From: Macrosoma leucophasiata
Taxonomy: Eukaryota; Arthropoda; Insecta; Lepidoptera; Hedylidae
Reading direction: 5' to 3'
Assembly (NCBI GenBank): GCA_036365455.1
Contig: JAWQUS010000008.1
Location: 21,187,501 to 21,251,500 of the forward strand
DNA: 64,000 nt
Shown: one piece after another, positions 30,183 through 41,700 of the stretch
How the letters are laid out: each line of letters starts with the position of its first letter
How positions within the stretch are numbered: the first letter of the stretch is position 1
Notes under the pieces: generated by a model
Database searches by the model: none
What the model was told of the DNA's origin: nothing
The model's input: the letters and a program-made list of their open reading frames with translations, nothing else
Program-made: the position numbers and the translations under genes

Positions 30183-31900
30183 TTAGTTAATGAGTAAGTA
30201 GGTAGATGGTTCAAAAATGTTCCACACCAGCAAAAATTATTGTTTTAACATTTTGACCTTAACATTATACACCTAATTTATTGTGTGTTATGTTTATTGG
30301 TTTTTTATTTTTTATTGTAACAGTGTATTTTTTATGCGTTATTTTTAAAAATATATAATCAATTTGCAATTCTTCCCTTTATAAACATTATCTGTTCCTA
30401 ATTGTATACTGCTTCGTAGTCGTCATTTTCGTAAAAACGGACACAAAGTTTTTACTTCGCGTATTAATACCTATGTACTTTAATTATAATATTAGTAAGT
30501 GCACTAAGTAGGTAGATATTATTAACAATTAGGTAAGTAGTTCAAGTATTCTTACGATTATGCTTGTGCCACTTCATTAATCCATAAACTTTTAATATAA
30601 TAATTGCGAAATGATTTCTGTCTGTCCGTCGGTCGGCCTGACTGTGACGCTGTCACGATCTTAATTATGCACTTGTTTATACATAAGCGTTTTTGAAATT
30701 TTGATCTAGTTACTTATGCGGATGAAACAGGAGTTCGTGCGGAAGTCCAAACGATTCTCAAATCTTTTTATCATATTTTTGTTTTTCGCAACATTTACAC
30801 TCTCTAACAACATAGCTCATAGGTACGTGGATTTTTTGCCGTTTTTATAGACTATTGTACGGTACTATTGGTGCGCGATTCCGACTCGCACTTGGCCGAT
30901 TTTTTCTGTCATACAAAAGCAAAGAGAACTCGAGTTCTACTCACTCAGGCACTATATTCAACATTTTACTATCCACTTTACTTCAGTTCTTTTAATTATT
31001 CAAGGAAACTTTTAATTAGTTCAAATTATGTTTTGAACTGTTTATTGACTTTACGCACTCCGCAATAAATTTTTCTACGTTTTAGTTATTAATACTGAGG
31101 GTCAATAAATCAGTAAGTAAATTTCAAAACCACTTAACTGTCTCAGTGTTCTTTTAGTAGCATGCCCCTACCGCTACGCTGCTACGGGCTTGGTACCCAG
31201 GCCACTTTATTTATCTTTAAATAATTACTTAACATAAACCAATAAAACTTATAAATAACTGGATTACAATGTGTATAATAAAACTGTTCACAGCATGCCA
31301 TGGATATTAAAGAACTTAAAAAAATGAGTAAAAACACGCACGGTATTTTTAAAAAGAGCATGAAATCTTCATTCTCTACTTACCGCATTAAGTGATAAAT
31401 TTAATTTTTAAAAAGGTATATTTTTATATCAAAAGCATATATATCTTGTTATCCTGACAAAAAATTTAACCATATATTTTATCATATAAAACATATAGAC
31501 GCATATCCATTAAAGGTATTTTTTTGACGCTGAATTAAGGTTTAATGTCAATCTATTTTATTTCGATGTATCATTCGAAATATCTACCAAAACAGTTCGT
31601 GATATTTTGCAAGTAAACCTAGTATTAAATAGTGAGCAAAGTTTATAAATGAAAAAAAAAATGACAACACCAACAGTACGTACGTACGTATGGTCAATGG
31701 TCCAATCAAAATATTATATCCGAGCTGTATCAAGTTAACATATCCGAAAGCGTATTTTTTGCACGACAATTAAATCTAGCTAATGTTTGCATTGACAACT
31801 AGATTATAATAATATATAGCAAAGCCTTCAAAACAGCGCAAACTGGGATTAAATTAGTCATACAATTTAACAACAATAGAAATGCATCAACAGTTGGAAT
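30183..31900. other. AT-rich, no gene seen
   Basis: Only a short CTGT-containing repeat piece near 30620 and the recurring ctcgcacttggccgattttt ending at about 30885. At 31904-31970 a 36-bp unit is repeated twice, just before the candidate promoter. Confidence 0.5.
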
Positions 31901-32020
31901 TAAACTCTACCATTTATATATCAGTACGGGAATAATTGAACTCTACCATTTATATATCTGTACGGGAATGCAATAAATTTTACCAAAGAAAATTAGATGG
32001 TTTGAAACGATTACAAATGG

Positions 32021-32296
32021 TATAAAAGTTTCGAGTTAGCCACAAATCAGGTATTGGCAATTTAAGTTTTTAAACTGATCTGAGTGTAATCCTAGGGAAG
32101 TTCGGTGGGTTTCGCGGAGATGTGTCTAGTCCGTTCGCGGTGTGGAGTGTCGTCTTCACTGCGGAAAACTGTCACAAAACTTACGGGTGGCGGGCGTAGC
32201 GCGATAGGGGGAGCGTGCGGCCGACCGCTCGTTCTGTAAACGACTGACGAGTGACGACCGACTGTAGGTTGCTGTTGTCTGTTTTCGAGGCTCACG
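32021..32296 (+). promoter_or_regulatory. Candidate TATA promoter and non-coding first exon
   Basis: TATAAAAG at 32021-32028 is followed 28 bases on by TCAGGT, close to the arthropod initiator. Next comes a GC/CpG-rich stretch (32095-32270) unlike the surroundings, then a splice-donor-like ACG|gtatga at 32296/32297. No long frame is open across it (a short frame from ATG 32119 ends before the donor), so it would be mostly 5' leader. The gene is not identified. Confidence 0.35.
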
Positions 32297-32905
32297 GTAT
32301 GATACCCCAAGTCCTCTATAGTATCCATCCAGTGCCTTACAATGATACATCACTTCCAAAATGGTGTACCGACGTCTATAAGTGCATGGTACTTAAATAA
32401 CTCAATGGGGAATCTGCGTAGGTAGGCCGTTTAATGGCAAAACTTTTGAGCTTTTCTTGTATCTCGCTGAAATCGTAAGATCAAATATCCATGATATCCA
32501 AATATAGATATTCACAGGATGGAAATCATTGCACTGAAATGAAGGCACTTTGACAATGGCGCAGGTTCTCATTGATATGGTAGAGCTTGCACGACTCTAC
32601 AATTTGATAGGGTGATATTGTTCGGATCACCGTAAAATCGGCATTGTTAACTCAGTTTTTAAGAAAAGCTTTCTTATCCTTCAAAATAAAAAAGACTTTT
32701 TAAGAAAAAATTAATCATTTTCTGTGATTTTTTTTATAACTTGCGACCATTGAACATGTAGGTATTTTGCACAAGTAATAAAAATGTCATTTACAAAGAA
32801 CACCTACACTTACACTCTCTAAATCTATCACCATTTCTAAATTCGACACTTGTATGCCGTGGTAAAGTTTTTCAAAGGCTTCAAATCACGACAGACGTTA
32901 AAAAG

Positions 32906-33220
32906 AACGTAACTTCATGCCTGTAATCTCTGAAGGGGTAGGCAGAGGTAAATGCATGCATTCAAGCATACATGCGAACACCCACGATTCGCCGGTTACG
33001 TTTTCGGCCCATGTAAAAGGAAGCGAGCCTGTTGACATCTCCGGGCACATTACCGAACTTCGAGGTACTGGGAAATTTCCAGAAAATGTTAAATTTCAAT
33101 AGAACCAGAGATAAAGGACTTAACACTATTATCTCTGATAACCCCCTACCCGGAAATCGAATCCAGGACCTCAGCGTATTAGTAGTGGCCTGCTACCACT
33201 AGGCTGCCGAGGCAGTTTAC
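32906..33220 (-). repeat. tRNA-derived SINE-like repeat C, minus copy
   Basis: Reads as the inverse of a tRNA-headed repeat: cggtagcttagtggtagcag-type A-box region and a B-box-like ggaaatcgaatccagg at one end, gcctgtaatctctgaagggg at the other. It is paired with an inverted copy 44 bases away. Confidence 0.75.
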
Positions 33221-33264
33221 GTTAAATAAATCGATATTAATATACGTAGGTAGTATACCTATGT

Positions 33265-33546
33265 GTAAACTGCCCCGGTAGCTTAGTGGTAGCAGGCCAC
33301 TGTGACACTGTGACTGTGACACGGTGTGTAAAGTCCTTTATCTATGGTTCTATTGGGATTATTAATTTTTTTGAAAATTTCCCAGTACCTCGAAATTTGG
33401 TAATGTGCCCGGAAATGTCAACAGGTTCGCCACTGTCACATGGGCCAAAACGTTGCCGGCGAATCGTGGGTGTTTGCATGTATGCATGAATGCATGCATT
33501 TACCTCTGCCTACCCCTTCGGGGATTACAGGCGTGAAGTTACGTTT
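33265..33546 (+). repeat. tRNA-derived SINE-like repeat C, plus copy
   Basis: Starts gtaaactgccccggtagctt (tRNA-like A box) and ends gggattacaggcgtgaagtt. The B-box segment has been replaced by a short tgtgac-rich stretch at 33299-33325. Confidence 0.75.
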
Positions 33547-34534
33547 TTCTTTTCCTTAGTTTTTTATTTCAACTCCTTACCAATAAAAACAGCTATGAAA
33601 TAAGTACCTAAATAGGTACTATAATAATTGAATCCTGAATTATACAGGCCGAACTCAAAAACGTGTGGCGCTAACTACCTAGATGATTTTTTTTCTGTTT
33701 ATTCCGAATAGAGGTACGACAGCGTAATTTCTAATTAGAGGCAAAACATGACAACTCATCGGTGTTGAGACGTGAATATGTTTTGATATACGTCAGTACT
33801 CGTCAATAAATATTGCACTCGAGCATATGACAGTGACAATCGGCTAGTTTCGACTTCGTAGAGCGTTATCTCTGCTGCACACTGCCTACGTAAGCACTGA
33901 TAGTCCGGTATTAATAGTATAAATATGTCAATGTTAAAAAATACATGTTTGGGCTCTCAGTGTTGAATTTATTCATAAATTAGTTACAAAAAATAATGTC
34001 TAGAAGTTGTGACTATGTTTTGTACACGCCTGTACCTCGCTATCGACACAGTCTTTGTTCATTATCCATTCGCCCCGTACGTGTGATAGGAGCTAGACAC
34101 ATTGCTTCCAAATATAAAAGTTCAATATAATATAAGTTTATTCAGTATCATTATTTAGTCTTTTAATTACGCCAACAACCCAATAAACTAAAACTCAGTA
34201 CAGCAGTGCGCTCGGCTAACTAAATTATCATACGATAAAAACCTATTTTAAATAATAAAAGAAAATGGAACAAGTCTTGACATTATTAGCGAGATTATAC
34301 TTAAAGCTTATAACAATGTAATTTAAATCGGTTACACTTTTCTTAAGTGGTTGTAATAAATAACAAAGACGGAATGTTGGTAGTTATCGCTATTCTGTAA
34401 TCTATTCTAAAATAATCAACTGCTAAACGGTGATACGATAAAGTATCAAGTCATTGTAGTTAGAGAGAAGTAACTAAGTACATTGGTAAGTATGATTTTA
34501 CAATAAGCTGACCGATACAATAAGCTCACTATGT
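33547..34534. other. AT-rich, no gene seen
   Basis: No convincing coding frame, RNA gene or repeat in this stretch. Confidence 0.5.
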
Positions 34535-34692
34535 TTTTATGTTACTTAGGCGGCAAACAAGCATGCAGTTCACATTGATGTTAAGTGATGACTGCAGCCT
34601 GTTGACACCCACACAAAGACCAAGGTCAAAATGCAGATGTGTTACCGCTCCTGAGGCCTAAGGTATTATGCCTCTGTCCCGGCAATTACAGT
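34535..34692 (-). repeat. Dispersed repeat D, partial
   Basis: gcaaacaagcatgcagttca to ttatgcctctgtcccggcaa; interrupted after 34692 by a short tcttagtggg duplication. Confidence 0.7.
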
Positions 34693-35623
34693 CTTAGTGG
34701 GTCTTAGTGGGTCAGTCTTGGTCTTCCAGTCTTGTTCAAAAGAAAAGTTTGCTAAGCACTTATCAGCCATTAAATGTCTAGTATCTATTTATGCAGCATG
34801 TTTGCCTACGATCAGATGGAAATTAATCTAATTTACAATGTTTGTGCATTATCTAACAGGACAGGCTAAAGCGATTGATCTCTATTAGCGATGAATTGAG
34901 TTTAAATCAATTCAGTCTTATTTTCGGCAGTTACCTTCTATTTATACCAGTGAAAAATTAATCAGAAAATCCTCGCGTGGGTACACTGTTAATAAGTGAC
35001 GAATGAATTGGAAATATGTTATAATACACTTGGAAGAAAAATTAAATTACGAACAGAGATAAAAGCCTAGCAATAATGAAGAGTCAATAATTACTTTACT
35101 CTTTTTAAAATTTTATTTATAATTTAATTTAATGATTTAAATTTGTTTGACGTCACTTAAGTAGGTCATATATATATATTATTATTTATATCAATTTGAT
35201 TTGTTCTTTAGCTTATCGACTAATAAAAAAATGCTGAATTGTGTGTATTTTACATATTCTCTGAATTAATTTCGATAATTTTACAATATTACTAGATATT
35301 TGAATGCTTTATTGCAGAATTTGGAAGCTTCTTAATTCCGATCGGGCTTGGCAACAGCGGTAACATGTTTTTAGTGAAATTCAAAAATGTAACTGGCAAT
35401 CTGGCAAATCGTGGATGTATAGATGTATACCATCCATGAATACGTACGACTACAACAAATTTAGAACTCCTCAACAAGTCCTTTAGAGAAACAGAAAAAA
35501 GTATTGTGCACCCATTGATATACAATAAACCCTTGTATATGTGTGCACCAATATCAGTGAAATAAATTAAGAGAACGCGTAATGAGACAGCATTGAATAG
35601 ACTTAATATGAAATATAATTTAA

Positions 35624-35832
35624 GGTACGATTCTGAACTCCTCTGCACGCAGCAGTGCTGCCGCTGCAGTGCTGCATTGCTGCTTCGGGTCTTCATTATA
35701 TTCTCTATAAGTTTCTATGAGATGACATTCAGAGCCAAGCGACAATGTCGCGTCGTGGCAGCAACGCAATAGAAAAATGAGAAATATGGAGCTGCGGCAG
35801 CACTGTTGCGAAGCGGAGCTCGGAATCGTACC
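35624..35832. mobile_element. Small TIR element
   Basis: ggtacgattctgaactcc at the left is inverted at the right as ggagctcggaatcgtacc. About 209 bp with no coding content. The interior has CTG/CAG-rich palindromic ends. Confidence 0.6.
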
Positions 35833-36339
35833 ATTACTCAATTTAACCAGCTTATGGTTGAATGGTACTACAGATAATGTTGACGATTCACAAAAACAAA
35901 TAGGTATTCCATCGGAATATTGGAAGTGTTGTGACTGGAATTAACAAGTATATTTAATATTTAACTGAAGTCGTTTTGCATAAATTTTAAAACAAGCACT
36001 TTTGGTAGAGTTTCAGAACAATATTTGCGACGCGCGTGGATCTTGTTCTATCTACTATTTTTTACATAGAGAGCATTCTAAATGTTTCGCAATGTTTACA
36101 CACAAAAGAAAATTATCATTTTATCATTACTGAAACAAATTTTAGTAAATATTTAGATACGAATAAACGAAATATAAGTAAACATTAGAATCAACCAAAC
36201 TTCGACAAGATGTACGTCAAAAATTGTATAGATTTCCACGCTTGTTAAACATTGTAGGCACAGAGATGTGTTTGACAAGCGAACAATAGGATACATGGCA
36301 TGGAATCAATAGTTTCCAATAAAAATGCAACCCGTTTTC

Positions 36340-36573
36340 CTTGGTCAACGGCATCACGCGTGAATGGCTGGACCGATTTGGCTAATACTGATTTTGAATG
36401 ATTTTTGGAAGTCCAGGGAATGTTTAAAAGTTAAGAAAATATGAAGAAATTGAAGGGAAATAGTAAAAACCACTATTTAATTTTCCCATACAAATAGTCC
36501 ATATCTATCAAACCTTTGACACATGTCATATTTTCATTCTGAGGCAATACGAAGTTTGCCGGGTCAGCTAGTC
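36340..36573 (+). repeat. Dispersed repeat F, 5' diverged
   Basis: ggctggaccgatttggctaa through gaagtttgccgggtcagcta. The first 30 bases differ from the other copies. Confidence 0.7.
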
Positions 36574-36959
36574 TTTTATAAACATAAAATTGGTCGTTTA
36601 TATACAGATCAACAAGATGAAGAGATATTAATTTTTTATATACCTATAATAATTTACATACATACAGCGTCGGGACGTAGGGTCTACACCGTCCACTAGC
36701 GAAAGAATTCTCTTAGTGGAAGAGAATTCTTCCAAAGTCAATCAAGCGAACAATGTCGGTGAAACCATTCCAATAGGTGTAGGTGCAAAGCGTCATATGA
36801 TAAAACTACCACTACGATCACTAGCGAATAGGTACCTTCGCATACCAAGTCATTAAAGCATATCCCCTTCAAAGTTTATCTCCCCATATAAATATTATGG
36901 GGAGTTTTTTGGTCCAGCAGTGAACGTATTATCATTGAAATTATGATAATGAATCTTAC

Positions 36960-37085
36960 TGCCCTGTAATAGGTCTCAAGGGTGGAAACGCAACTGCATT
37001 TTGACCCTGTTTTGTGTTAAGCTGCAATCATCGTTTAATATCAAAGTGAACTGCATGCTTGTTTGCCGCCTTTATTAAGTATATT
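36960..37085 (+). repeat. Dispersed repeat D, tail only
   Basis: ccctgtaataggtctcaagg to catgcttgtttgccgccttt. Confidence 0.65.
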
Positions 37086-37146
37086 TTAAAAAATCTTTAA
37101 CAAATAATTGGCCATGTCATGCCGCTCTACGTTAAAATACGTTTTT

Positions 37147-37428
37147 ACTGGTGGTAGAGCTCGCCCGCGAGCTCCGTCCGCATTACCTAATATACTTGCC
37201 GCTAAATGGTAGTGTTCAGCACTATCGTCTTCCGGTCAGGTGGTAATTAATGTACGGCCCTGTAATTTCCGGCACAGAGGCATAACACCATAGGCCTCTG
37301 GAGTGGTAACGTATCTGCATTTTGACCTTTGTCTAAGTGTGAGTGTCTATAGGCTGCAGTCATCACTTAACATTAATGTGAACTGCAAGCTTGTTTGTCA
37401 CATCCATTATTACATTAAAAAAAAAAAG
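37147..37428 (+). repeat. Dispersed repeat D
   Basis: actggtggtagagctcgccc through caagcttgtttgtcacatcc, followed by an A-run. Confidence 0.8.
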
Positions 37429-37746
37429 AAATATACTCAATACAGACATATATGAAAACCATGGCTAAACGATATTAATTTTGGCATCCCATTAGTTGCT
37501 GGCGTGTTACTGTGAAATAATGTAGATTTCGGCCATGAAATGAATGAAGTTTGGTAATGTTATTTATATATTAAAAACGGACAAGTGCACTATCTACTTT
37601 ATACAGCAAGTCAATGAACTATTCGAGATAATTAACTGCATAGTTAGCTCTACTTGCATTATACGCTGATAAATTGGGTTAATTTATGAATAGAGTATTT
37701 ACAGTATTAAGTCATAAAATTGCCTCGCGCTTTTATTTAGTAAATA

Positions 37747-38052
37747 GTTGTGCCCGCGACTTCGTCCGCGTGAGAATTTATGATTGTTCATGATCTACCC
37801 AGACTAAGTCGTGGGCGCAGCTAGTATAAAAGTAGCCTAAGTTACTCCTTATTACATAAGCTATCTGCCAGTGAAAGTTCCGTCAAAATCGGTCCCGCCG
37901 TTCCCGAGATTAGCGGCAACAAACAGACAGACAAAAATTGTAAAAAATGTTGTTTTGGTATATGTACCGTGTATACATACATATGCATTTAGTAAAAAGC
38001 GGTTATTGTTATATTACAAACAGACACTCCTATTTTATTTATTTGTATAGAA
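37747..38052 (+). repeat. Dispersed repeat E, single-unit copy
   Basis: Head tgtgcccgcgacttcgtccg with inverted cgaagtcgtgg-type partner (actaagtcgtgggcgcagct), one copy of the 126-bp core's first half, tail as above. No tandem expansion. Confidence 0.8.
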
Positions 38053-38055
38053 AAG

Positions 38056-38290
38056 AAGGTCATCAGACAAGCATGCAGCAAGATAACAGCAGACAAGCAT
38101 GCAGTTCAGTAATATGTAGCAGTCAAAATGCAGATGCGTTGCCACCCATGAAACCTAAGTTGTTCTGTCTCTGTGATAGTTATTACAGGGCCATACATTA
38201 GCATCTAACCCGAACACGAAAGTGCTGAACACTACCATTTGGCGGCAGATAGATTAGGTAATGCGGTGGTGCCTACGCTCCAGCTCCTTA
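38056..38290 (-). repeat. Dispersed repeat D
   Basis: agacaagcatgcagttcagt through ggtaatgcggtggtgcctac. It abuts repeat E on its left. Confidence 0.75.
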
Positions 38291-38364
38291 CACAAAAATC
38301 GATTACAAGCATCTGTAGTAACTCTAAAATTAACTTAGTGCAGCCCCTCCCGTGTAAAGTCCCA

Positions 38365-38625
38365 TTTATAATGGCAACCCATTATACGTCCCACTGCTGG
38401 GCACGAGTCTCTCCCCTTTTTGGGGGGAGGCCTGGAGCTTACTCCACCACGCTGCTCCAATGCGGATCGGTGGAGGTGGGTGGGTTAGTGGCCAACCCAC
38501 TGTCGGATGTTTTCAAACCGCCCATAAGGCCTCCGACAAGGTTTAACGACTGCTATCCATCGATAGCAACCGGGACCGACGGCTTAACGTGCCCTCCGAA
38601 GCACGGAAAAAATGGAAGTAAATTA
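38365..38625 (-). repeat. Dispersed repeat H, minus copy
   Basis: Inverse of the 8.2-kb copy: aatggcaacccattatacgt, ccactgctgggcacgagtct, aaccgggaccgacggcttaa. Confidence 0.7.
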
Positions 38626-38663
38626 AGCGTGGAAGTAATTTTAGCAAGCACAATATTTATCTT

Positions 38664-38728
38664 CTTCTCTACACTCTCTGCCTACCCCGTTAGGGACCTG
38701 TCGTAAAGATACATACATACATACAATA
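38664..38728 (+). repeat. Very short tail of the CATA-tailed LINE
   Basis: Only the last 50-60 bases remain (cactctctgcctaccccgtt, then gtaaagatacatacatac). Confidence 0.65.
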
Positions 38729-41700
38729 TTGTTAATGGTATATATTTATTTAATTTAAAGTTGCACCAACAAAGTGTACACTATACATTTACAGAGATTT
38801 AAAAGAAAAATAATATTGTTTAGTGCCACCTCAATTACAGGTGCAAACTGCATGCCCAAATAAAACACAAGCAAACGGGAAAAAGATAAAACAAACTAAT
38901 TTCAAACATTAAAACATTTTCCAAATTCAAAAAAAACATGCATTATTTTTAACAAATTCAATTGTGTGATTAAAATTTGTGAATTAATCCAATGTCTTTC
39001 TATTTTATATGTCAACAGAACAAACATGGTACATGGTATGTACGTAATGTATTTCTGTTAATCGTAGATATAGGTAATAATGTAATTATACCTAATGAGT
39101 CAGGTTAGGGTTCCTTACGCAAAGCGTAAAAACAGGATCCTATTACTAAGATTCCGCTGTTCGTTCGTCCGTCTGTCTGACCGACTGTCACCAGGCTGTA
39201 TTTCAGAAACCGTGACAGCTAAAAAGTTTAAATTTTCATTCGAGGGGCACTCCCATACAGCTAACGGGTTTTTCCTCAATATTAATAAGGGTAATAGGTG
39301 GACATTTCAAATATTTTCAGGTTATCTAGTTATATATTTATTTAAAAAATAACTAAAATCAAATAAATGTTTAGTCCTTTAATATAAGTCCCATATAATT
39401 ATCGTGATAATTTTGTCGTTTTGTTCAGAACACTTCGGGCTCGAGCCCGACTCGTACTTGGCTGGTTTTCAATAGAACGAAATCGAATTACTAAATTGTT
39501 TACCAGACAACTACAAGCCACAATGATTTGTCAGCTAAATATAGTCTACAAAACAGGCAAGTTTATAAGGTGGAAGCACACAAGACGCGGTAACAAGAGG
39601 AAACAGGAAATTTGTTCAGTTAATTTTAAATTAATTAAAACTAATAGTCACTTCAGAACAACGCATATTCGAAATAACTAGTCATAAAAAGGAGAAATTT
39701 GTCAATTCTTTGGGTGACAAAGGGAGGAATAAAGAGTGAGGGAATTTCCAGAATTTTCTACGGTAATGACACATACAGGAATACATTTTCCAGTCAAAAT
39801 TGAGGAAGGCAGAATAGCAAGTCAATTGCATTAGGTATCAATTGCGCAGGATTAAGAAAGACGAAGTCAAGAATGCTTCTTAGCATTAAGTCCGCCTCAT
39901 GAACTTGTTGTGGAAGAAAGCTTAAATAAATAAATAAAGACAAAGGCGAGATTATCAACACTTTAGCTAAAATACGTTTATGAATAAGGGGCTAAATGTA
40001 TATAACAATGTGTGATAAGTCATAGCGTTTCCTTCTTGTTTGTATTTACAATCGCTTTCTATGAGGTCACGGCTTCAAAGCAGGCATTTATAGATCATAA
40101 CACAATATGACTCGATTCAAACACATTGCATTGACAGTTAAATTATTTATAGCATAAATTAATATGTAATGAACATCGCAAGCGTTCTTTTCATTATTGC
40201 CTCATTTCTGCAGATATAAGACCTCATTCACCTGATTCAAAGTGTTTTTATTTGGAAATTGAATAACATACTTACTTCTATGCCAATTCAAACCTTAAAT
40301 ATACACTTTAGTATATTGAACCAACCTTTATATGTATAACAAATTCTTAATTATTATCAACAAAGAATTTTATTGTATTGGTCTAAACAGCTTTCCAATT
40401 ACCGCATCGAAAGTTAGGTACCTACCAATTTGTTGGAAGATGATTTATACTATCTGATGATCTATATCTATCGATAGTAAGCTATCATATATTTTATACT
40501 CCTTCTTGGACTAGAATTTGAAAAGAACAGAATACAAATATTTTGTTTTGCACAAGTGTAATAAGAATGCGATACCTGACAAGGGCAAACGTTTTCAAGC
40601 CACTATATTAACGGGGCGAATAAAGTTGGATTTCATTGCCACTCCACAGTTACGAAGGTGACCAACCGGGTAACGTAGGCAAGTGTCGTTTGAAACTTGT
40701 TCAAGTGCCGCAGTGAAGTTCTACGTAGGGAAGTAGAGAAGCTTATGTAACAATACAGAAAACTTTTCGCAGCAAAATGACAACCGACGCTTCAAACTTT
40801 AATTGGACACACACTGTAATATGCTACTTCATTATATTTAAAAACGCATGAAAGACTCAATTAACGTCTCTAATCATTTGATTAATACGTGAAGGAATTT
40901 CGCATCCCTTGGCGCGGATGAAAGAGATAACTGGAAATTTAATGCATCTGATTTTGACAGTAAGGTCGCGATTAGTTTGATCGCATTACATAAGTTCACA
41001 GGGTAGGCAGATTTTGTACTATTTCATACACAAGTCTAGCCATACCATTAAGCTAACTTATATTCCAAAAATAACCGTACCACGACCAAACTCATGTCAA
41101 GGTAGGTAACTTTAACGATATATCCCAAAAAGTTTTACAACTTGAGGTCCAGGGTTGATTTGATAACATTAAACAAATATTGTCCAACATTGTACCAGCT
41201 CCTAAATTAATTAACTTCCAAACTACGCTTATGAACATCAATTTCAATAACCCATTGTGACACACAATGCGCTCCAGCCGCATTGTAGTGCACAAAATCT
41301 AAGGAATCAGTTTAACAATGTGCCATATCACAGTATACACTCGTGGACACCTAATACCCAAATAATCCGCTCAGTCCACCGCGACAGCCTGAAGATGTGT
41401 CAATGTGTGCCGTACCACGTTGCGACCTGTACCATTGAGTTAAGCTAAAGGTTACGTGGCCGAGGAGATATTCCGTCACGGTGAGGCATATCCCAGATAT
41501 TAATGATTAAAGAAAGAATTTTTATTAAAAGCCATAGAATTTAACCATGTAAAATTTTACAACAATTAATCCTAAACCTTAAGTATTAATCGACACAGGT
41601 ACCCAACGATCTTTTATCACGCGTAAAGCACAAAAGGCAGTTTTTCCAAATTTATTAATATTTCATATGTGATGATCAAAATTTAAGCATTCAGGACTTA

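Noticed and set aside
35292..35696. 134-codon minus-strand open frame
   Set aside because: Overlaps a TIR element end and AT-rich sequence; no recognisable domain or splice signals.
38239..38706. 155-codon plus-strand open frame
   Set aside because: It runs through repeat D, an inverted repeat H copy and a LINE tail in turn, so it is a mosaic of repeats.
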